Below, piece by piece: positions 8,114 to 19,502 of a stretch of 64,000 nt of DNA. Origin of the DNA: Rhizobium sp. BK376 (GTDB taxonomy: Bacteria > Pseudomonadota > Alphaproteobacteria > Rhizobiales > Rhizobiaceae); contig NZ_SLZG01000002.1 in assembly GCF_004341625.1 (NCBI RefSeq), positions 124,001 through 188,000 of the forward strand, read 5' to 3'. Position 1 is the first letter of the stretch, and each line of letters opens with the position of its first letter. The translations under genes were made by a program, and so were the position numbers. A model generated the notes under the pieces. That model saw only the letters and a program-made list of their open reading frames with translations. It searched no databases and was not told the DNA's origin.

Positions 8114-8833
8114 ATGGAACAAGTTGGATTGGCAGCAGTAACAAGTGACGTGACGCTGTGGTCGCTGTTCATGCAGGCGGGCCTGGTCGTCAAGATCGTC
8201 ATGCTCGGCCTGATCGCCGCGTCCGTGTGGACCTGGGCGATCGTCATCGACAAATACCTGGCCTATGGGCGTGCGCGCCGCCAGTTCGATCATTTCGAGC
8301 AGGTTTTCTGGTCCGGCCAGTCGCTGGAGGAACTCTATCGCACGCTTTCGGAGCGGACGAATACCGGCCTCAGCGCCATCTTCGTCGCCGCCATGCGCGA
8401 ATGGAAGAAATCGTTCGAGCGCGGAGCACGGTCGCCGATCGGCCTGCAGATGCGCATCGATCGCGCCATGGATGTGACGCTCGCACGAGAGTCCGACCAT
8501 TTCGGCGCTCGTCTCGGCTCGCTCGCGACCATCGGTTCCGCGGCGCCGTTCATCGGTCTTTTCGGTACGGTTGTCGGTATCATGACCTCGTTCCAGGCGA
8601 TCGCCGGTTCGAAGTCGACCAACCTTGCGGTCGTCGCACCTGGTATCGCGGAAGCGCTGCTCGCGACCGCAATCGGCCTCGTCGCCGCTATCCCGGCCGT
8701 TATCGCCTACAACAAGTTCTCCGCTGACGCCGGCAAGCTTTCGGGCCGGATGGAAGGCTTTGCCGACGAGTTCTCCGCGATCCTGTCGCGCCAGATCGAC
8801 GAAAAGCTGCAGCCGCGCCAGGCCGCACAGTAA
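8114..8833 (+). CDS. tolQ: Tol-Pal system protein TolQ
   Basis: Inner-membrane proton-channel subunit of the Tol-Pal machine, a MotA/ExbB-family protein that energises TolA. 239 residues with three membrane segments: near residues 18-42 (VVKIVMLGLIAASVWTW), 140-160 (ATIGSAAPFIGLFGTVVGIM) and 175-200 (GIAEALLATAIGLVAAIPAV). The conserved Thr/Gly-rich pore-lining segments are intact. It is followed after 24 bases by tolR. With tolR and tolA it maintains outer membrane constriction at division. Confidence 0.97.
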   Translation: MEQVGLAAVTSDVTLWSLFMQAGLVVKIVMLGLIAASVWTWAIVIDKYLAYGRARRQFDHFEQVFWSGQSLEELYRTLSERTNTGLSAIFVAAMREWKKSFERGARSPIGLQMRIDRAMDVTLARESDHFGARLGSLATIGSAAPFIGLFGTVVGIMTSFQAIAGSKSTNLAVVAPGIAEALLATAIGLVAAIPAVIAYNKFSADAGKLSGRMEGFADEFSAILSRQIDEKLQPRQAAQ

Positions 8834-8857
8834 CGGCCGCAAAGAGGAGAGACGCTG

Positions 8858-9319
8858 ATGGCAATGTCGGTTGGAGCAAAGGGTGGTGGCGGTGGGCGTC
8901 GCGGCGGACGCCGTCGAGGCGGTCGTGGCGGTGGTCCGATTTCCGATATCAACGTGACGCCGCTCGTCGACGTCATGCTCGTGCTTCTGATCATCTTCAT
9001 GGTGGCAGCGCCGATGATGACGTCGGGCGTGCCGATCGATCTGCCGCAGACCCAGGCGGGGGCCCTCAACGCCCAGACGCAGCCGATCACCATCTCGGTG
9101 AAGGGCACGGGCGAGGTCTTCATTCAGGAGACGGCGATCCCGGTCACGGAGATTGCCGCCAAGCTGCAGGCGATCGCCACGACCGGCTATAACGAGCGCA
9201 TCTTCGTGCGCGGCGACGCAGCGGCTCCTTACGGGGTGATCGCCGACGTCATGTCGCGCATCCAGGAGGCAGGTTACAAGAATATCGGCCTCGTCACCCA
9301 GCAGAAACAGGATCATTAA
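8858..9319 (+). CDS. tolR: Tol-Pal system protein TolR
   Basis: 153-residue ExbD/TolR protein. The single membrane helix (DVMLVLLIIFMVAAPMM, about residues 39-55) carries the proton-conducting Asp in PLVDVML; a periplasmic domain follows. Unusual is the N-terminal cytoplasmic tail, residues 7-26, made almost only of Gly and Arg (for example GRRGGRRRGGRGGG), longer and more basic than in enterobacterial TolR. RBS AGAGGAGA precedes the start. It precedes tolA by 9 bases. Confidence 0.96.
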   Translation: MAMSVGAKGGGGGRRGGRRRGGRGGGPISDINVTPLVDVMLVLLIIFMVAAPMMTSGVPIDLPQTQAGALNAQTQPITISVKGTGEVFIQETAIPVTEIAAKLQAIATTGYNERIFVRGDAAAPYGVIADVMSRIQEAGYKNIGLVTQQKQDH

Positions 9320-9328
9320 CGGACTGAC

Positions 9329-10627
9329 ATGAGGGGCAGCGTCGCTACATCCTTTGTACTGCATTGCGTGGTGCTCGTCTGTGCCTTGGTGACCATTGGG
9401 GCGCCCCGGACCCTGGACACGCCGGAAAGCGAAGCCATGCCCGTCGATCTCGTTGCTGCGGACCAGCTCCAGCAGGGCGAGAAAACCGCTCCAGTCAAGG
9501 ATCATGCCGCCAAGAAGCAGACGACCAAGCAGACCCAGGTCGCCAATGCGCAGAATACCGGCGAGAACGATATCGACCTGAAGAACCCGGCAACGCCGAA
9601 GGCCCGACCGACCGACGACAATGCTGCGGCGGCGGTGCAGAAGAAGGTCCAGACGCCGGTTCCGAAAGACGATCCGCAGCCGAACGACGTCAAGACGATC
9701 GAGCAGCAGGAAACGGATGCCGCGCCGAAGGAAGTGGCCGCCATTCCGCAGCAGCGTCCTGACGTGGCGCCGCCGACGCCAACACCTCCGCCCACGCCGA
9801 AGGCTGATCCGACGCCGCCGACACCCACGCCGCCGACGCCGCCAACCCCGCCGAAGGCTGACACGCCGCCTCCGCCACCGACCCAGCAGCCGGCTGAAAT
9901 CACCGTGCCGGACAATATTCCGCTGCCGGAGGTGAAGCCACAGGCTCAGCCGCAGCCGCCGAAGACCGCGGACAAGACGCCTGACGTCAAGCCGGATCCC
10001 AAGCCCGAGGTGAAGCCGGAAGCAAAGCCTGCGCCAGTCAAGCCGGATCCCAAGCCGACCGATAAGACGGTGACGCAGAGCACCAACAAGTCGCCCGACG
10101 ACGGCAAGAAAAATGATGACAAGAAGCGCGAGACCGCCAAGGGATCGACCGCGAAGGACAGCGATTTCAACGCCGACGAGATTGCCAATATGCTCAACAT
10201 GAAATCTTCGGCTGGCGGTGCGGCCCGTTCCAAGCTGGAGGCCTCGGCCGGCGCGAACACACAAGTCACCTCGACAGGCGGCAAGAAGTCGGCCGGTGGC
10301 GGCAAGCTGAGCCAGAGCGAAATGGACGGGCTTAAGGGCCTGATCCAGGGCAACTGGAATGTCGTTGCGGGCCTTGAGGGTGCTTCCGAAGTCCGTGTCA
10401 GGATCGTCGTCCAGCTCGATCGGTCGGGTAACGTCATCGGCGACCCGCAGATTACGGCGACTGGCGGTCCCGCGGGAACCCAGGAGGCGATCAAAAGCAG
10501 CGCCCAGCGCGCGATTATGCGCTCGGCGCCGTTTAAGCCCGATCTGCTGCCTGCGGATAAATACGACGGCGATAATGGCTGGAACCAACTGGTGCTCAAT
10601 TTTGATGCGAGCGATCTGGGGCTGTGA
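9329..10627 (+). CDS. tolA: Tol-Pal system protein TolA
   Basis: 432 residues: an N-terminal membrane anchor (about 4-24), a long Pro/Lys/Asp-rich periplasmic linker (about 50-260, with repeats of the type TPPTPTPP and PDPKPEVKPEAKP), and a compact C-terminal TolA domain III (about 330-432, from LSQSEMDGLKG). TolA reaches across the periplasm to Pal. In rhizobial TolA the linker is Pro-rich rather than the Ala-rich helix of E. coli. Its stop overlaps the next start by one base. The C-terminal domain is duplicated in the gene that follows. Confidence 0.93.
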   Translation: MRGSVATSFVLHCVVLVCALVTIGAPRTLDTPESEAMPVDLVAADQLQQGEKTAPVKDHAAKKQTTKQTQVANAQNTGENDIDLKNPATPKARPTDDNAAAAVQKKVQTPVPKDDPQPNDVKTIEQQETDAAPKEVAAIPQQRPDVAPPTPTPPPTPKADPTPPTPTPPTPPTPPKADTPPPPPTQQPAEITVPDNIPLPEVKPQAQPQPPKTADKTPDVKPDPKPEVKPEAKPAPVKPDPKPTDKTVTQSTNKSPDDGKKNDDKKRETAKGSTAKDSDFNADEIANMLNMKSSAGGAARSKLEASAGANTQVTSTGGKKSAGGGKLSQSEMDGLKGLIQGNWNVVAGLEGASEVRVRIVVQLDRSGNVIGDPQITATGGPAGTQEAIKSSAQRAIMRSAPFKPDLLPADKYDGDNGWNQLVLNFDASDLGL

Positions 10628-11082
10628 TGCGGGGAGCTCGGCGACATATGAACGGACGCTCCGCCCGCATACTGACCGCGCTTTGCGCCCTGATTATTTT
10701 CCTGCCCTTTCACGTTTTTGCCGCAGAGCCGGTCCACAAGCCGGTGCACCATGCACAAGCGAAGCATGATGCCGCATCTAAGCAGGCCGAAGTGGACGCG
10801 TTCCGGAACCAGATTCTTGAACACTGGTCACTGCTCGCAGGCCTGCCTGGTGCTGACAAGGTTCATGTCCGTGCGCGCGTCAAGTTAGATCCCTCCGGAA
10901 ACCTCAGAGGCAATCCGGACATTACGGCGACCGGCGGTCCCGAAAATACCCGCAAGGCGCTCATGATGAGCGCTTACCGATCCATATTGAAGGCGGCCCC
11001 ATTCCACGGCCTGCCTCGCGATAGATACAACGACTGGCGTGAAATCGTTGCCGAGTTCAACGTCAGCGACTTTGCGCTATAA
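10627..11082 (+). CDS. Secreted stand-alone TolA C-terminal-domain protein
   Basis: 151 residues. A signal peptide (hydrophobic [17 protein letters not shown] ending before AEP, about residue 31) is followed by a single domain closely like TolA domain III. Shared features include ITATGGP, the spacing of VRxRVxLDxSGN, and the ending xVSDFAL versus DASDLGL. It lacks the membrane anchor and Pro-rich linker, so it should be a free periplasmic protein. Lying between tolA and tolB with one-base overlaps on both sides, it is probably coexpressed with them. An internal ATG at 10648 is an alternative start giving a more typical signal peptide. Function unknown; competition for Pal or TolB binding is a guess. 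Confidence 0.85.
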   Translation: MRGARRHMNGRSARILTALCALIIFLPFHVFAAEPVHKPVHHAQAKHDAASKQAEVDAFRNQILEHWSLLAGLPGADKVHVRARVKLDPSGNLRGNPDITATGGPENTRKALMMSAYRSILKAAPFHGLPRDRYNDWREIVAEFNVSDFAL

Positions 11083-12410
11083 TGCTGAAAGGCTTGGCCC
11101 ATATGTTAAAAAGTTCCCTCGTTCGTGTCCTCCTGGTGCTGACAGGTCTGATGGCCGCCTATGTCTCTCCGGCTTATGCAGTCGTCGAGATCAACATCAA
11201 TAAGGGCAATGTCGCGCCGCTGCCGATCGCGGTCACGGACTTCCTGTCCAATGGCGATATCGGTGCCAAGGTCTCGCAGGTCGTTGCCGCCGATCTTAAG
11301 CGCTCCGGACTGTTTGCGCCGGTCGACAAGGCCGCCTTCATCGACAAGATCAGCAATTTCGACGCGGCTCCGCAGTTCCAGAACTGGCGCACGATCAATG
11401 CCCAGGCGCTGGTGACCGGTCGCGTGACGCAGGAAGCCGATGGCCGCCTGCGTGCCGAGTTCCGCCTTTGGGACACCTTTGCCGGCCAGCAGATGACCGG
11501 CCAGCAGTTCTATACGCAGCCGGAAAACTGGCGCCGCGTCGCCCATATCATCGCCGACGCGATCTATGAGAAGATCACCGGCGAAAAGGGCTATTTCGAT
11601 ACCCGCGTCGTCTTCGTCGCTGAAAGCGGAACGAAGACTGCTCGCAAGACGCAGCTTGCCATCATGGATCAGGACGGCTTCAACGTCCGCACGCTGACCG
11701 ATGGCAGCGATCTCGTCTTCTCGCCGCGCTTCTCGCCGAACCGGCAGGAAGTCACCTACATGTCCTTCGCCAACCAGCAGCCGCGCGTTTACCTGCTGCA
11801 GCTGGAGACGGGGCAGCGCGAAGTGGTCGGCAACTTCCCGGGCATGACCTTCTCGCCGCGCTTTTCGCCGGATGGGCAGAAGGTCATCATGAGCCTTCAG
11901 CAGGAAGGCAATTCCAACATCTACACGATGGACCTGCGTTCGCGCACGACCACGCGCCTGACCTCGACGGCGGCCATCGACACGTCGCCGTCCTATTCGC
12001 CCGATGGCAGCCAGATCACTTTCGAAAGCGACCGCGGCGGCAAGCAGCAGATTTACATCATGAACGCCGACGGCTCGAACCAGCATCGCGTTTCGTTCGG
12101 TGATGGTTCCTATTCAACGCCGGTCTGGTCGCCGCGCGGCGATCTGATTGCCTTTACCAAGCAGTCCGGCGGTACCTTCTCGATCGGCGTGATGAAGCCT
12201 GATGGCTCGGGCGAGCGCCTGCTGACCTCAGGCTTCCACAATGAAGGCCCGACCTGGGCACCGAATGGCCGCGTGGTCATGTTCTTCCGCGAAGCCCAGG
12301 GAGCCAGCGGTCCGCAGCTCTACTCGATCGACCTGACAGGCTACAACGAACAGCTGATCAAAACCCCCGGATTTGCTTCGGACCCGGCCTGGTCGCCGCT
12401 TCTCGAGTAG
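11082..12410 (+). CDS. tolB: Tol-Pal system beta-propeller protein TolB
   Basis: Periplasmic protein of 442 residues that links TolA and Pal. N-terminal signal peptide (hydrophobic 11-25, ending SPAYA). The TolB N-domain (about 30-160) includes the [15 protein letters not shown] stretch. A six-bladed propeller follows, with repeats such as [30 protein letters not shown] and [13 protein letters not shown]. Start overlaps the previous stop by one base (TAATG). Confidence 0.97.
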   Translation: MLKGLAHMLKSSLVRVLLVLTGLMAAYVSPAYAVVEININKGNVAPLPIAVTDFLSNGDIGAKVSQVVAADLKRSGLFAPVDKAAFIDKISNFDAAPQFQNWRTINAQALVTGRVTQEADGRLRAEFRLWDTFAGQQMTGQQFYTQPENWRRVAHIIADAIYEKITGEKGYFDTRVVFVAESGTKTARKTQLAIMDQDGFNVRTLTDGSDLVFSPRFSPNRQEVTYMSFANQQPRVYLLQLETGQREVVGNFPGMTFSPRFSPDGQKVIMSLQQEGNSNIYTMDLRSRTTTRLTSTAAIDTSPSYSPDGSQITFESDRGGKQQIYIMNADGSNQHRVSFGDGSYSTPVWSPRGDLIAFTKQSGGTFSIGVMKPDGSGERLLTSGFHNEGPTWAPNGRVVMFFREAQGASGPQLYSIDLTGYNEQLIKTPGFASDPAWSPLLE

Positions 12411-12484
12411 TTGTCCACAGCTGTGCCTCTTTCTCGCCGCAAAGTGCTGTGAGGGACGGGGTAGCGGTTTGTTAACCATAATTG

Positions 12485-12501
12485 TTGAGCGCGGATTAAC
12501 C
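12485..12501 (+). promoter_or_regulatory. CtrA-like site (one mismatch) upstream of pal
   Basis: TTGA-N7-TTAACC in the 145-base tolB-pal gap, about 55 bases before the pal start. One mismatch to TTAA-N7-TTAAC. A TTAACCATAA sequence resembling the one upstream of tolQ lies just before it (12473-12482). Confidence 0.35.
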
Positions 12502-12555
12502 GAAAGCAGTTACTGTCTGGAAACCCTAATACTGAGTCGTAAGGAGAGAACGGCC

Positions 12556-13089
12556 ATGAGCCGAATTGACACCCCGGCCGCAAGCCGCATGCAGAATTTC
12601 GCCCGTAATCCGATCATGATCGCGCTGTTCGTCGGCCTTTCTCTGGCCGGTTGCGCTTCCAAGAAGAACCTTCCGGGCAGCGCTGGGGATCTTGGCCTGA
12701 ACGGCGCTGGCGCCGCAACGCCCGGTTCGCCGCAGGACTTCACTGTCAATGTCGGCGACCGCATCTTCTTCGATACCGACTCCTCGTCTATCCGCGCGGA
12801 TGCGACGCAGACGCTCGACCGTCAGGCTCAGTGGCTGGCCCGTTATCCGAACTACGCCGTTACGGTTGAAGGCCATTCGGATGAACGCGGTACCCGCGAA
12901 TACAACTTCGCGCTCGGTGCCCGCCGCGCAGCTGCTGCCAAGAACTACCTGGTTTCCAAGGGTGTTCCGGCCAATCGCCTGAAGACGATCTCCTACGGCA
13001 AGGAACGTCCCGTCGCGACCTGCGACGATATTTCCTGCTGGTCTCAGAACCGCCGCGCTGTCACCGTGCTCAACGGCGCCGGTTCCTGA
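12556..13089 (+). CDS. pal: Peptidoglycan-associated lipoprotein Pal
   Basis: 177 residues. Lipoprotein signal with lipobox LAGC; the lipidated Cys is residue 33. The N-terminus before the hydrophobic core is long (about 19 residues). The C-terminal OmpA-like domain (about 65-170) shows VEGHSDERGTREYN and LGARRAAAAKNYL, which bind meso-diaminopimelate of peptidoglycan. It anchors the outer membrane to the wall and is pulled by TolA/TolB. RBS AAGGAGAG. A terminator follows at 13116. Confidence 0.97.
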   Translation: MSRIDTPAASRMQNFARNPIMIALFVGLSLAGCASKKNLPGSAGDLGLNGAGAATPGSPQDFTVNVGDRIFFDTDSSSIRADATQTLDRQAQWLARYPNYAVTVEGHSDERGTREYNFALGARRAAAAKNYLVSKGVPANRLKTISYGKERPVATCDDISCWSQNRRAVTVLNGAGS

Positions 13090-13115
13090 TAAGCTTAACA
13101 GTTTCGAAAGATGCG

Positions 13116-13143
13116 AAAGGCGGCCCCTGTGGCCGCCTTTGTC
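13116..13143 (+). terminator. Rho-independent terminator after pal
   Basis: Stem AAAGGCGGCC (13116-13125) pairs perfectly with GGCCGCCTTT (13131-13140), with a short T-rich tail. Confidence 0.85.
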
Positions 13144-13269
13144 GTTTGCACGCGCTCGTTTACTTTTTTGACCACACTTTGGCCGAACTCCGTTGCTTTT
13201 TGGAAGCAATTGTAAAAATCTCCTGCACGCGCCGATGGCGCGAAGAATCACGGAAACAGGACGTTACAT

Positions 13270-14313
13270 ATGAGAAATCTGGTCGTGGCCGGCATGCTTG
13301 GTCTGGCGATGGTCGCCGGAAGCGAGAGGAGCGCAAACGCCTTGTCGCTGTTCGGCATGCACATCGGACCGCGCAACGAGCAGCAGGCGCAACCGGTTCC
13401 GGCAGCGCCGCTCAATCAGCAGGCGCCCGAGGGCCAGCCCACGATCATGGTTCAGAGCAGCGATGCGGAAGTTCGTCTCCAGCAGCTCGAAGATCAGATG
13501 CGCCAGCTGAACGGCCGCGTCGAGGAAATGAGCTACCAGCTTCTGCAGATGCAGGAGCAGATGCGCAAGACGCAGGAAGACAATGAATTCCGCTTCCAGC
13601 AGCTCGAAAAGAAGGGCGGCGGCGGTGGCGCGGCGACCAACAGCGGCGGCGCGATGAAGAAGAGCGATGCAACGCCGCCTGCGGCAGCCGGTGGCCAGCA
13701 GGACGATGTTGCCGGCGTGATCGGCTCCTCGCAGGGTAATGCTGCTGGCGGCAGCGATATGCCCGATGCCGGGGGACAGCAGGGAAGTGGGCTCGGCAAG
13801 CCGCCGGGCCAGCTCGGCTCGATCCAGTTCGACCAGAACGGCAAGCCGGTCGGTGGCGGCGTCAACAGTCAGGCCAGCGTTGGGTCCGGTCCCGCGCCAG
13901 CTGCCGACTCGACGCAGACCGCCTCGCTCGGCAGCGAAGCCGACACCTATAAGGCCGCTTATGGCCATGTTCTGTCCGGCGATTATGGCGTCGCAGAGCA
14001 GGAGTTTCGCCAGTATATCGCCAGCTACCCGAATAGCGCCCGTGCGCCCGATGCCAACTTCTGGCTGGGCGAAGCGCTGTACTCGCAGGGCAAGTATAAT
14101 GACGCGGCAAAGACATTCCTGAATGCCCATCAGAAATACGGCACCTCGGAAAAGGCGCCGGAAATGCTGCTGAAGCTCGGCATGTCGCTTGCGGCACTCG
14201 ACAACAAGGATACGGCTTGCGCAACCATGCGCGAGGTCACCAAGCGATACCCGAAGGCCTCGAAGGCCGTCACTGCCAAGGTTGCCAGCGAAGAAAAGCG
14301 GCTTGCCTGCTGA
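13270..14313 (+). CDS. cpoB: Cell division coordinator CpoB (YbgF) TPR protein
   Basis: 347 residues, periplasmic. Signal peptide of about 24 residues ending SANA. A Gln-rich coiled coil follows (about 60-115, EVRLQQLEDQMRQLNGRVEE and on), then a Gly-rich linker, then C-terminal TPR repeats (about 220-347) with FRQYIASYPNSARAPDANFW and YNDAAKTFLNAHQKY. In E. coli CpoB tunes Tol function and links it to PBP1B during constriction. It is cut off from pal by a terminator and a 180-base gap, so it probably has its own promoter. Confidence 0.93.
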   Translation: MRNLVVAGMLGLAMVAGSERSANALSLFGMHIGPRNEQQAQPVPAAPLNQQAPEGQPTIMVQSSDAEVRLQQLEDQMRQLNGRVEEMSYQLLQMQEQMRKTQEDNEFRFQQLEKKGGGGGAATNSGGAMKKSDATPPAAAGGQQDDVAGVIGSSQGNAAGGSDMPDAGGQQGSGLGKPPGQLGSIQFDQNGKPVGGGVNSQASVGSGPAPAADSTQTASLGSEADTYKAAYGHVLSGDYGVAEQEFRQYIASYPNSARAPDANFWLGEALYSQGKYNDAAKTFLNAHQKYGTSEKAPEMLLKLGMSLAALDNKDTACATMREVTKRYPKASKAVTAKVASEEKRLAC

Positions 14314-15646
14314 TCCCATTCCGGCATCTGCCGTAAGCGCGTTCGCACTGCCCGAAGACGCAGCGGCCGATTTTCTCAATCGTATCCGCCGACCGGCGCA
14401 TATTCTTGTCGCCATTTCCGGAGGCAGCGATTCGACGGGTCTCCTCGTCGCACTTGCCGACAGGCTGAAGACCTTTTCCCATCCTGACATTACTCTTTCT
14501 GCCGCCACCATCGATCACGGCCTGCGCGCTGAATCCGGCGCCGAGGCTGAGACTGTCGCGGCGCTCTGCTCCCGCCTTGGTATTGCCCATCGGACGGGCC
14601 GTTGGGTTGGCGAGAAGCCGAAGAGCGGGATCATGGCCGCCGCAAGAGAGGCGCGCTACGGGCTGCTTGCCGATATCGCGGCCGAAATTTCCGCCAACGT
14701 GATCGTCACTGCCCATACATCAGACGACCAGCGGGAAACGCTCGCCATGCGCGCGGCCCGCACTGTATTCGAGGACGGTGCCGGAACGGGGATCGCCGAT
14801 GCCGTTCTCTTCGACCGACGGATCTGGATCGTGCGCCCCTTCCTGGGCTGCCGCAGGAGCGATATCCGCGACTATCTGTCCAGGCAAAGCATCGGCTGGA
14901 TCGACGATCCCAGCAACGAGGACCCGCATTACGAACGGGTGCGTATCCGGAAGTCTCTCGCAGAACAGACGGACGGTCGGATCGACGGGCCAGACGCCCG
15001 CGAAGTAGAGCGTACCGCGTTGTCGGCTGCGGCCGCTGGCTGGCTCGCAGCCCATGTCACCGTGCATGGCTGCGCGCTTGGCGAAATCCGCTCCGAGGGA
15101 TTGAGGGCTGACGCCAAACTTCTCCGTTACGCCCTCTCCAACCTTGCCGCTGTCTTCGGCGGTCGGGCCTTTCCTGCCGGTCGTGACCGTATGGATCGCA
15201 TTCTGGATTTCCTGGCTGCGGGCATTGCAGGGCGCCGGACGGCTGCCGGCGTCGTCTTCGACCTGCGCAGGGACGGGCTGTTTCTGATGAGGGAGAGCAG
15301 GGGTATCGCACCGCTCACTGTGGCACCTGGAGAGGCAGCCATCTGGGACGGCCGGTTCGAGGTTACCAATCGTGGCCGTTACACCATTCGCGTTGAGCCC
15401 AAGGCCGATGTGGGCGCCGATTTATTTCCGAAAAATTTGCCGAAGGGCGCCATTCGTCGCGCCGGCGCAGCATTACCGGAGATTCGGGCTATCGATGGAA
15501 TTCCAAGGGGTTGGGCAGGCTCTGATGTGACCGTTTCGCCGTATTTCGCGCCATTCGACCGCTTTTTGACACGATTCGATCTCATGTTCGCCGATCGTTT
15601 GGCCGTTTCTTTTGGAAGAACACCGTATTTATGTCCGCCGCTTTAA
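14303..15646 (+). CDS. tilS: tRNA(Ile)-lysidine synthase TilS
   Basis: Puts lysidine on C34 of the CAT-anticodon tRNA-Ile so that it reads AUA. PP-loop ATPase motif VAISGGSDSTG, then TIDHGLRAES, VTAHTSDDQRET and WIDDPSNEDPHYERVRIRK, all diagnostic. There is no ATG near the conserved N-terminus. An ATG at 14189 lies deep inside cpoB; a TTG at 14303 gives 447 residues and a short overlap with the cpoB end. The TTG was preferred, with low certainty. Frame and 3' end are firm. ftsH follows 125 bases later. Confidence 0.93.
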   Translation: MPADPIPASAVSAFALPEDAAADFLNRIRRPAHILVAISGGSDSTGLLVALADRLKTFSHPDITLSAATIDHGLRAESGAEAETVAALCSRLGIAHRTGRWVGEKPKSGIMAAAREARYGLLADIAAEISANVIVTAHTSDDQRETLAMRAARTVFEDGAGTGIADAVLFDRRIWIVRPFLGCRRSDIRDYLSRQSIGWIDDPSNEDPHYERVRIRKSLAEQTDGRIDGPDAREVERTALSAAAAGWLAAHVTVHGCALGEIRSEGLRADAKLLRYALSNLAAVFGGRAFPAGRDRMDRILDFLAAGIAGRRTAAGVVFDLRRDGLFLMRESRGIAPLTVAPGEAAIWDGRFEVTNRGRYTIRVEPKADVGADLFPKNLPKGAIRRAGAALPEIRAIDGIPRGWAGSDVTVSPYFAPFDRFLTRFDLMFADRLAVSFGRTPYLCPPL

Positions 15647-15771
15647 GGGTTATTGACGGAAAACGCATCCGACAGTGTGGATTGCCTTGGCAATGGCACA
15701 GCGTAATCCTATGTTAGAGGCCAAGTATAGCAGCCGTCAAAAGGCGGGCTGTGTCAGTGCTGGGGAGTTCA

Positions 15772-17715
<1,944 letters not shown>

Positions 17716-17741
17716 CCGCGGTATTCGGTTGATAATCAAGG

Positions 17742-17776
17742 GGCCGGCTCTCGTTTTTCGGGAGCCGGCCTTTTTT
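17742..17776 (+). terminator. Rho-independent terminator after ftsH
   Basis: GGCCGGCTC (17742-17750) pairs with GAGCCGGCC (17762-17770), followed by a six-T run. Confidence 0.92.
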
Positions 17777-17937
17777 GTCGGTAACAGGATATGATAGGCT
17801 TTCTCTGTAAGTGACGTGATAGGGCCCCCGTTTTATGGCATGAGCCTCATGATTTGAGGTCTCTACGCTTAGTTGATTTGAGACGTGTGTGGGGATGCGT
17901 GGCCCTCATCGGGCACGCTTTAATCGCGGGAGTTTGC

Positions 17938-19290
17938 ATGAAACGCAGTTATTTTGGAACGGACGGTATCCGGGGCCAATCCAATACTTTTCCGATGACG
18001 CCCGATCTGGCCATGCGGGTCGGGATCGCGGTCGGGACCATTTTCCGACGTGGCAGCCATCGTCACAGGGTCGTCATCGGCAAGGACACACGTTTGTCCG
18101 GCTACATGCTGGAAAATGCCATGGTTGCCGGGTTCACGGCAGCCGGCGTCGACGCTTTCGTTCTCGGCCCGATCCCGACTCCTGCCGTCGCGATGCTGAC
18201 GCGGTCACTCCGCGCCGATATCGGGGTTATGATCTCGGCCTCGCACAATCCTTACGAAGACAATGGCATCAAGCTTTTCGGCCCTGACGGCTACAAGCTC
18301 TCGGACGATCTCGAACAGCAGATCGAGGAGCTTCTGGAGAAGGACATCTATTCGCAATTGGCAAAGGCCGATGACATCGGTCGGGCCAAGCGTATTGACG
18401 GCGTGCATGATCGTTATATCGAGCATGCGAAGCGCACGCTTCCACGGGACGTCACGCTTCAGGGGCTGAGGATCGCCATCGACTGCGCCAATGGCGCCGC
18501 CTACAAGGTCGCGCCCGCTGCGCTCTGGGAGCTTGGCGCGGATGTCGTGACCATCGGCAACGAGCCGAACGGCATGAACATCAACCTCAATTGCGGTTCG
18601 ACCAGCCCGACGGCACTTCAGAAGAAGGTCGATGAAGTGCGGGCCGATATCGGTATTGCGTTGGATGGAGATGCCGACCGTGTCGTCATCGTCGACGAGA
18701 ATGGCACCATCATCGATGGCGATCAGCTGATGGCTGTCATTGCCGAAACCTGGGCCGACAATCAGATCCTGCGCGGTAACGGCATCGTTGCGACTGTTAT
18801 GTCCAATCTTGGCCTGGAGAGGTTTCTCGGCGGCAAGGGGCTGGAGCTCGCCCGCACGAAGGTCGGCGACCGCTACGTTGTCGAGCACATGCGCCAGCAT
18901 GATTTCAACGTCGGCGGCGAACAGTCCGGACATATCGTGCTGTCCGACTATGGCACGACGGGAGACGGGCTCGTTGCGGCGTTACAGATTCTTGCCTGCG
19001 CCAAGCGTTTGGACAAGCCGGTCAGCGAGATCTGCCGTCGGTTCGAGCCGGTGCCGCAGCTTCTGCGCAATGTGCGCATTTCCGGAGGAAAGCCCCTGGA
19101 GGATAACCAGGTGCGGCAGGCGATTGCCGACGCGGAAAGCGAACTTTCGCGAAACGGCAGGCTGGTGATCCGGCCTTCGGGTACGGAGCCCTTGATCCGC
19201 GTCATGGCGGAAGGGGATGACCGCAGCCAGATCGAACGCATCGTCAACGATCTTATCGGCGTGATCGCAAACGTTCGCACTGCCGCCTGA
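17938..19290 (+). CDS. glmM: Phosphoglucosamine mutase GlmM
   Basis: 450 residues. Converts glucosamine-6-phosphate to glucosamine-1-phosphate for UDP-GlcNAc, peptidoglycan and lipid A synthesis. N-terminal YFGTDGIRG, active phosphoserine loop [14 protein letters not shown] near residue 102, metal loop [13 protein letters not shown] near residue 242 and sugar loop GEQSGHI near residue 324, with the phosphate-binding [12 protein letters not shown] at the C-terminus. Start at 17938 behind CGGGAG; an in-frame upstream ATG would add 28 unconserved residues. Transcribed separately from ftsH because of the terminator between them. Confidence 0.97.
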   Translation: MKRSYFGTDGIRGQSNTFPMTPDLAMRVGIAVGTIFRRGSHRHRVVIGKDTRLSGYMLENAMVAGFTAAGVDAFVLGPIPTPAVAMLTRSLRADIGVMISASHNPYEDNGIKLFGPDGYKLSDDLEQQIEELLEKDIYSQLAKADDIGRAKRIDGVHDRYIEHAKRTLPRDVTLQGLRIAIDCANGAAYKVAPAALWELGADVVTIGNEPNGMNINLNCGSTSPTALQKKVDEVRADIGIALDGDADRVVIVDENGTIIDGDQLMAVIAETWADNQILRGNGIVATVMSNLGLERFLGGKGLELARTKVGDRYVVEHMRQHDFNVGGEQSGHIVLSDYGTTGDGLVAALQILACAKRLDKPVSEICRRFEPVPQLLRNVRISGGKPLEDNQVRQAIADAESELSRNGRLVIRPSGTEPLIRVMAEGDDRSQIERIVNDLIGVIANVRTAA

Positions 19291-19314
19291 GCATCCATCC
19301 ACTCCTTTTTTGAA

Positions 19315-19350
19315 ACAGCCGGCGTGTTCAACGCCGGCTGTGTTGTTTTT
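19315..19350 (+). terminator. Rho-independent terminator after glmM
   Basis: ACAGCCGGCGT (19315-19325) pairs perfectly with ACGCCGGCTGT (19331-19341), followed by a T-rich tail. Confidence 0.92.
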
Positions 19351-19410
19351 ATACTCATAGTTGAATGCTTCGTGGTCTGATTTTCCGAACAACAAGGTAA
19401 ATAATCGTAG

Positions 19411-19426
19411 TTAAGCGGGTTTTAAC
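19411..19426 (+). promoter_or_regulatory. Perfect CtrA-type site upstream of outer membrane protein gene
   Basis: TTAA-GCGGGTT-TTAAC matches TTAA-N7-TTAAC exactly, 77 bases before the downstream start. CtrA is the cell-cycle response regulator of alphaproteobacteria; binding is inferred. Confidence 0.6.
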
Positions 19427-19502
19427 TTTTCCAATTCATTATCCATGGCATGTGTCAGGCTGCTTCGTCCGGCCGATGACGACGAATTGGGAGTCCCAAG
19501 CC

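Noticed and set aside
7947..8141. Possible leader peptide ending inside tolQ
   Set aside because: Needs a TTG start without a ribosome site and would overlap tolQ; composition not convincing.
8111..10588. Long minus-strand open frame (825 codons) covering tolQ, tolR and tolA
   Set aside because: It is an antisense shadow of strongly supported genes, rich in Arg and Leu/His runs created by the GC-rich codons; no ribosome site or recognised domain.
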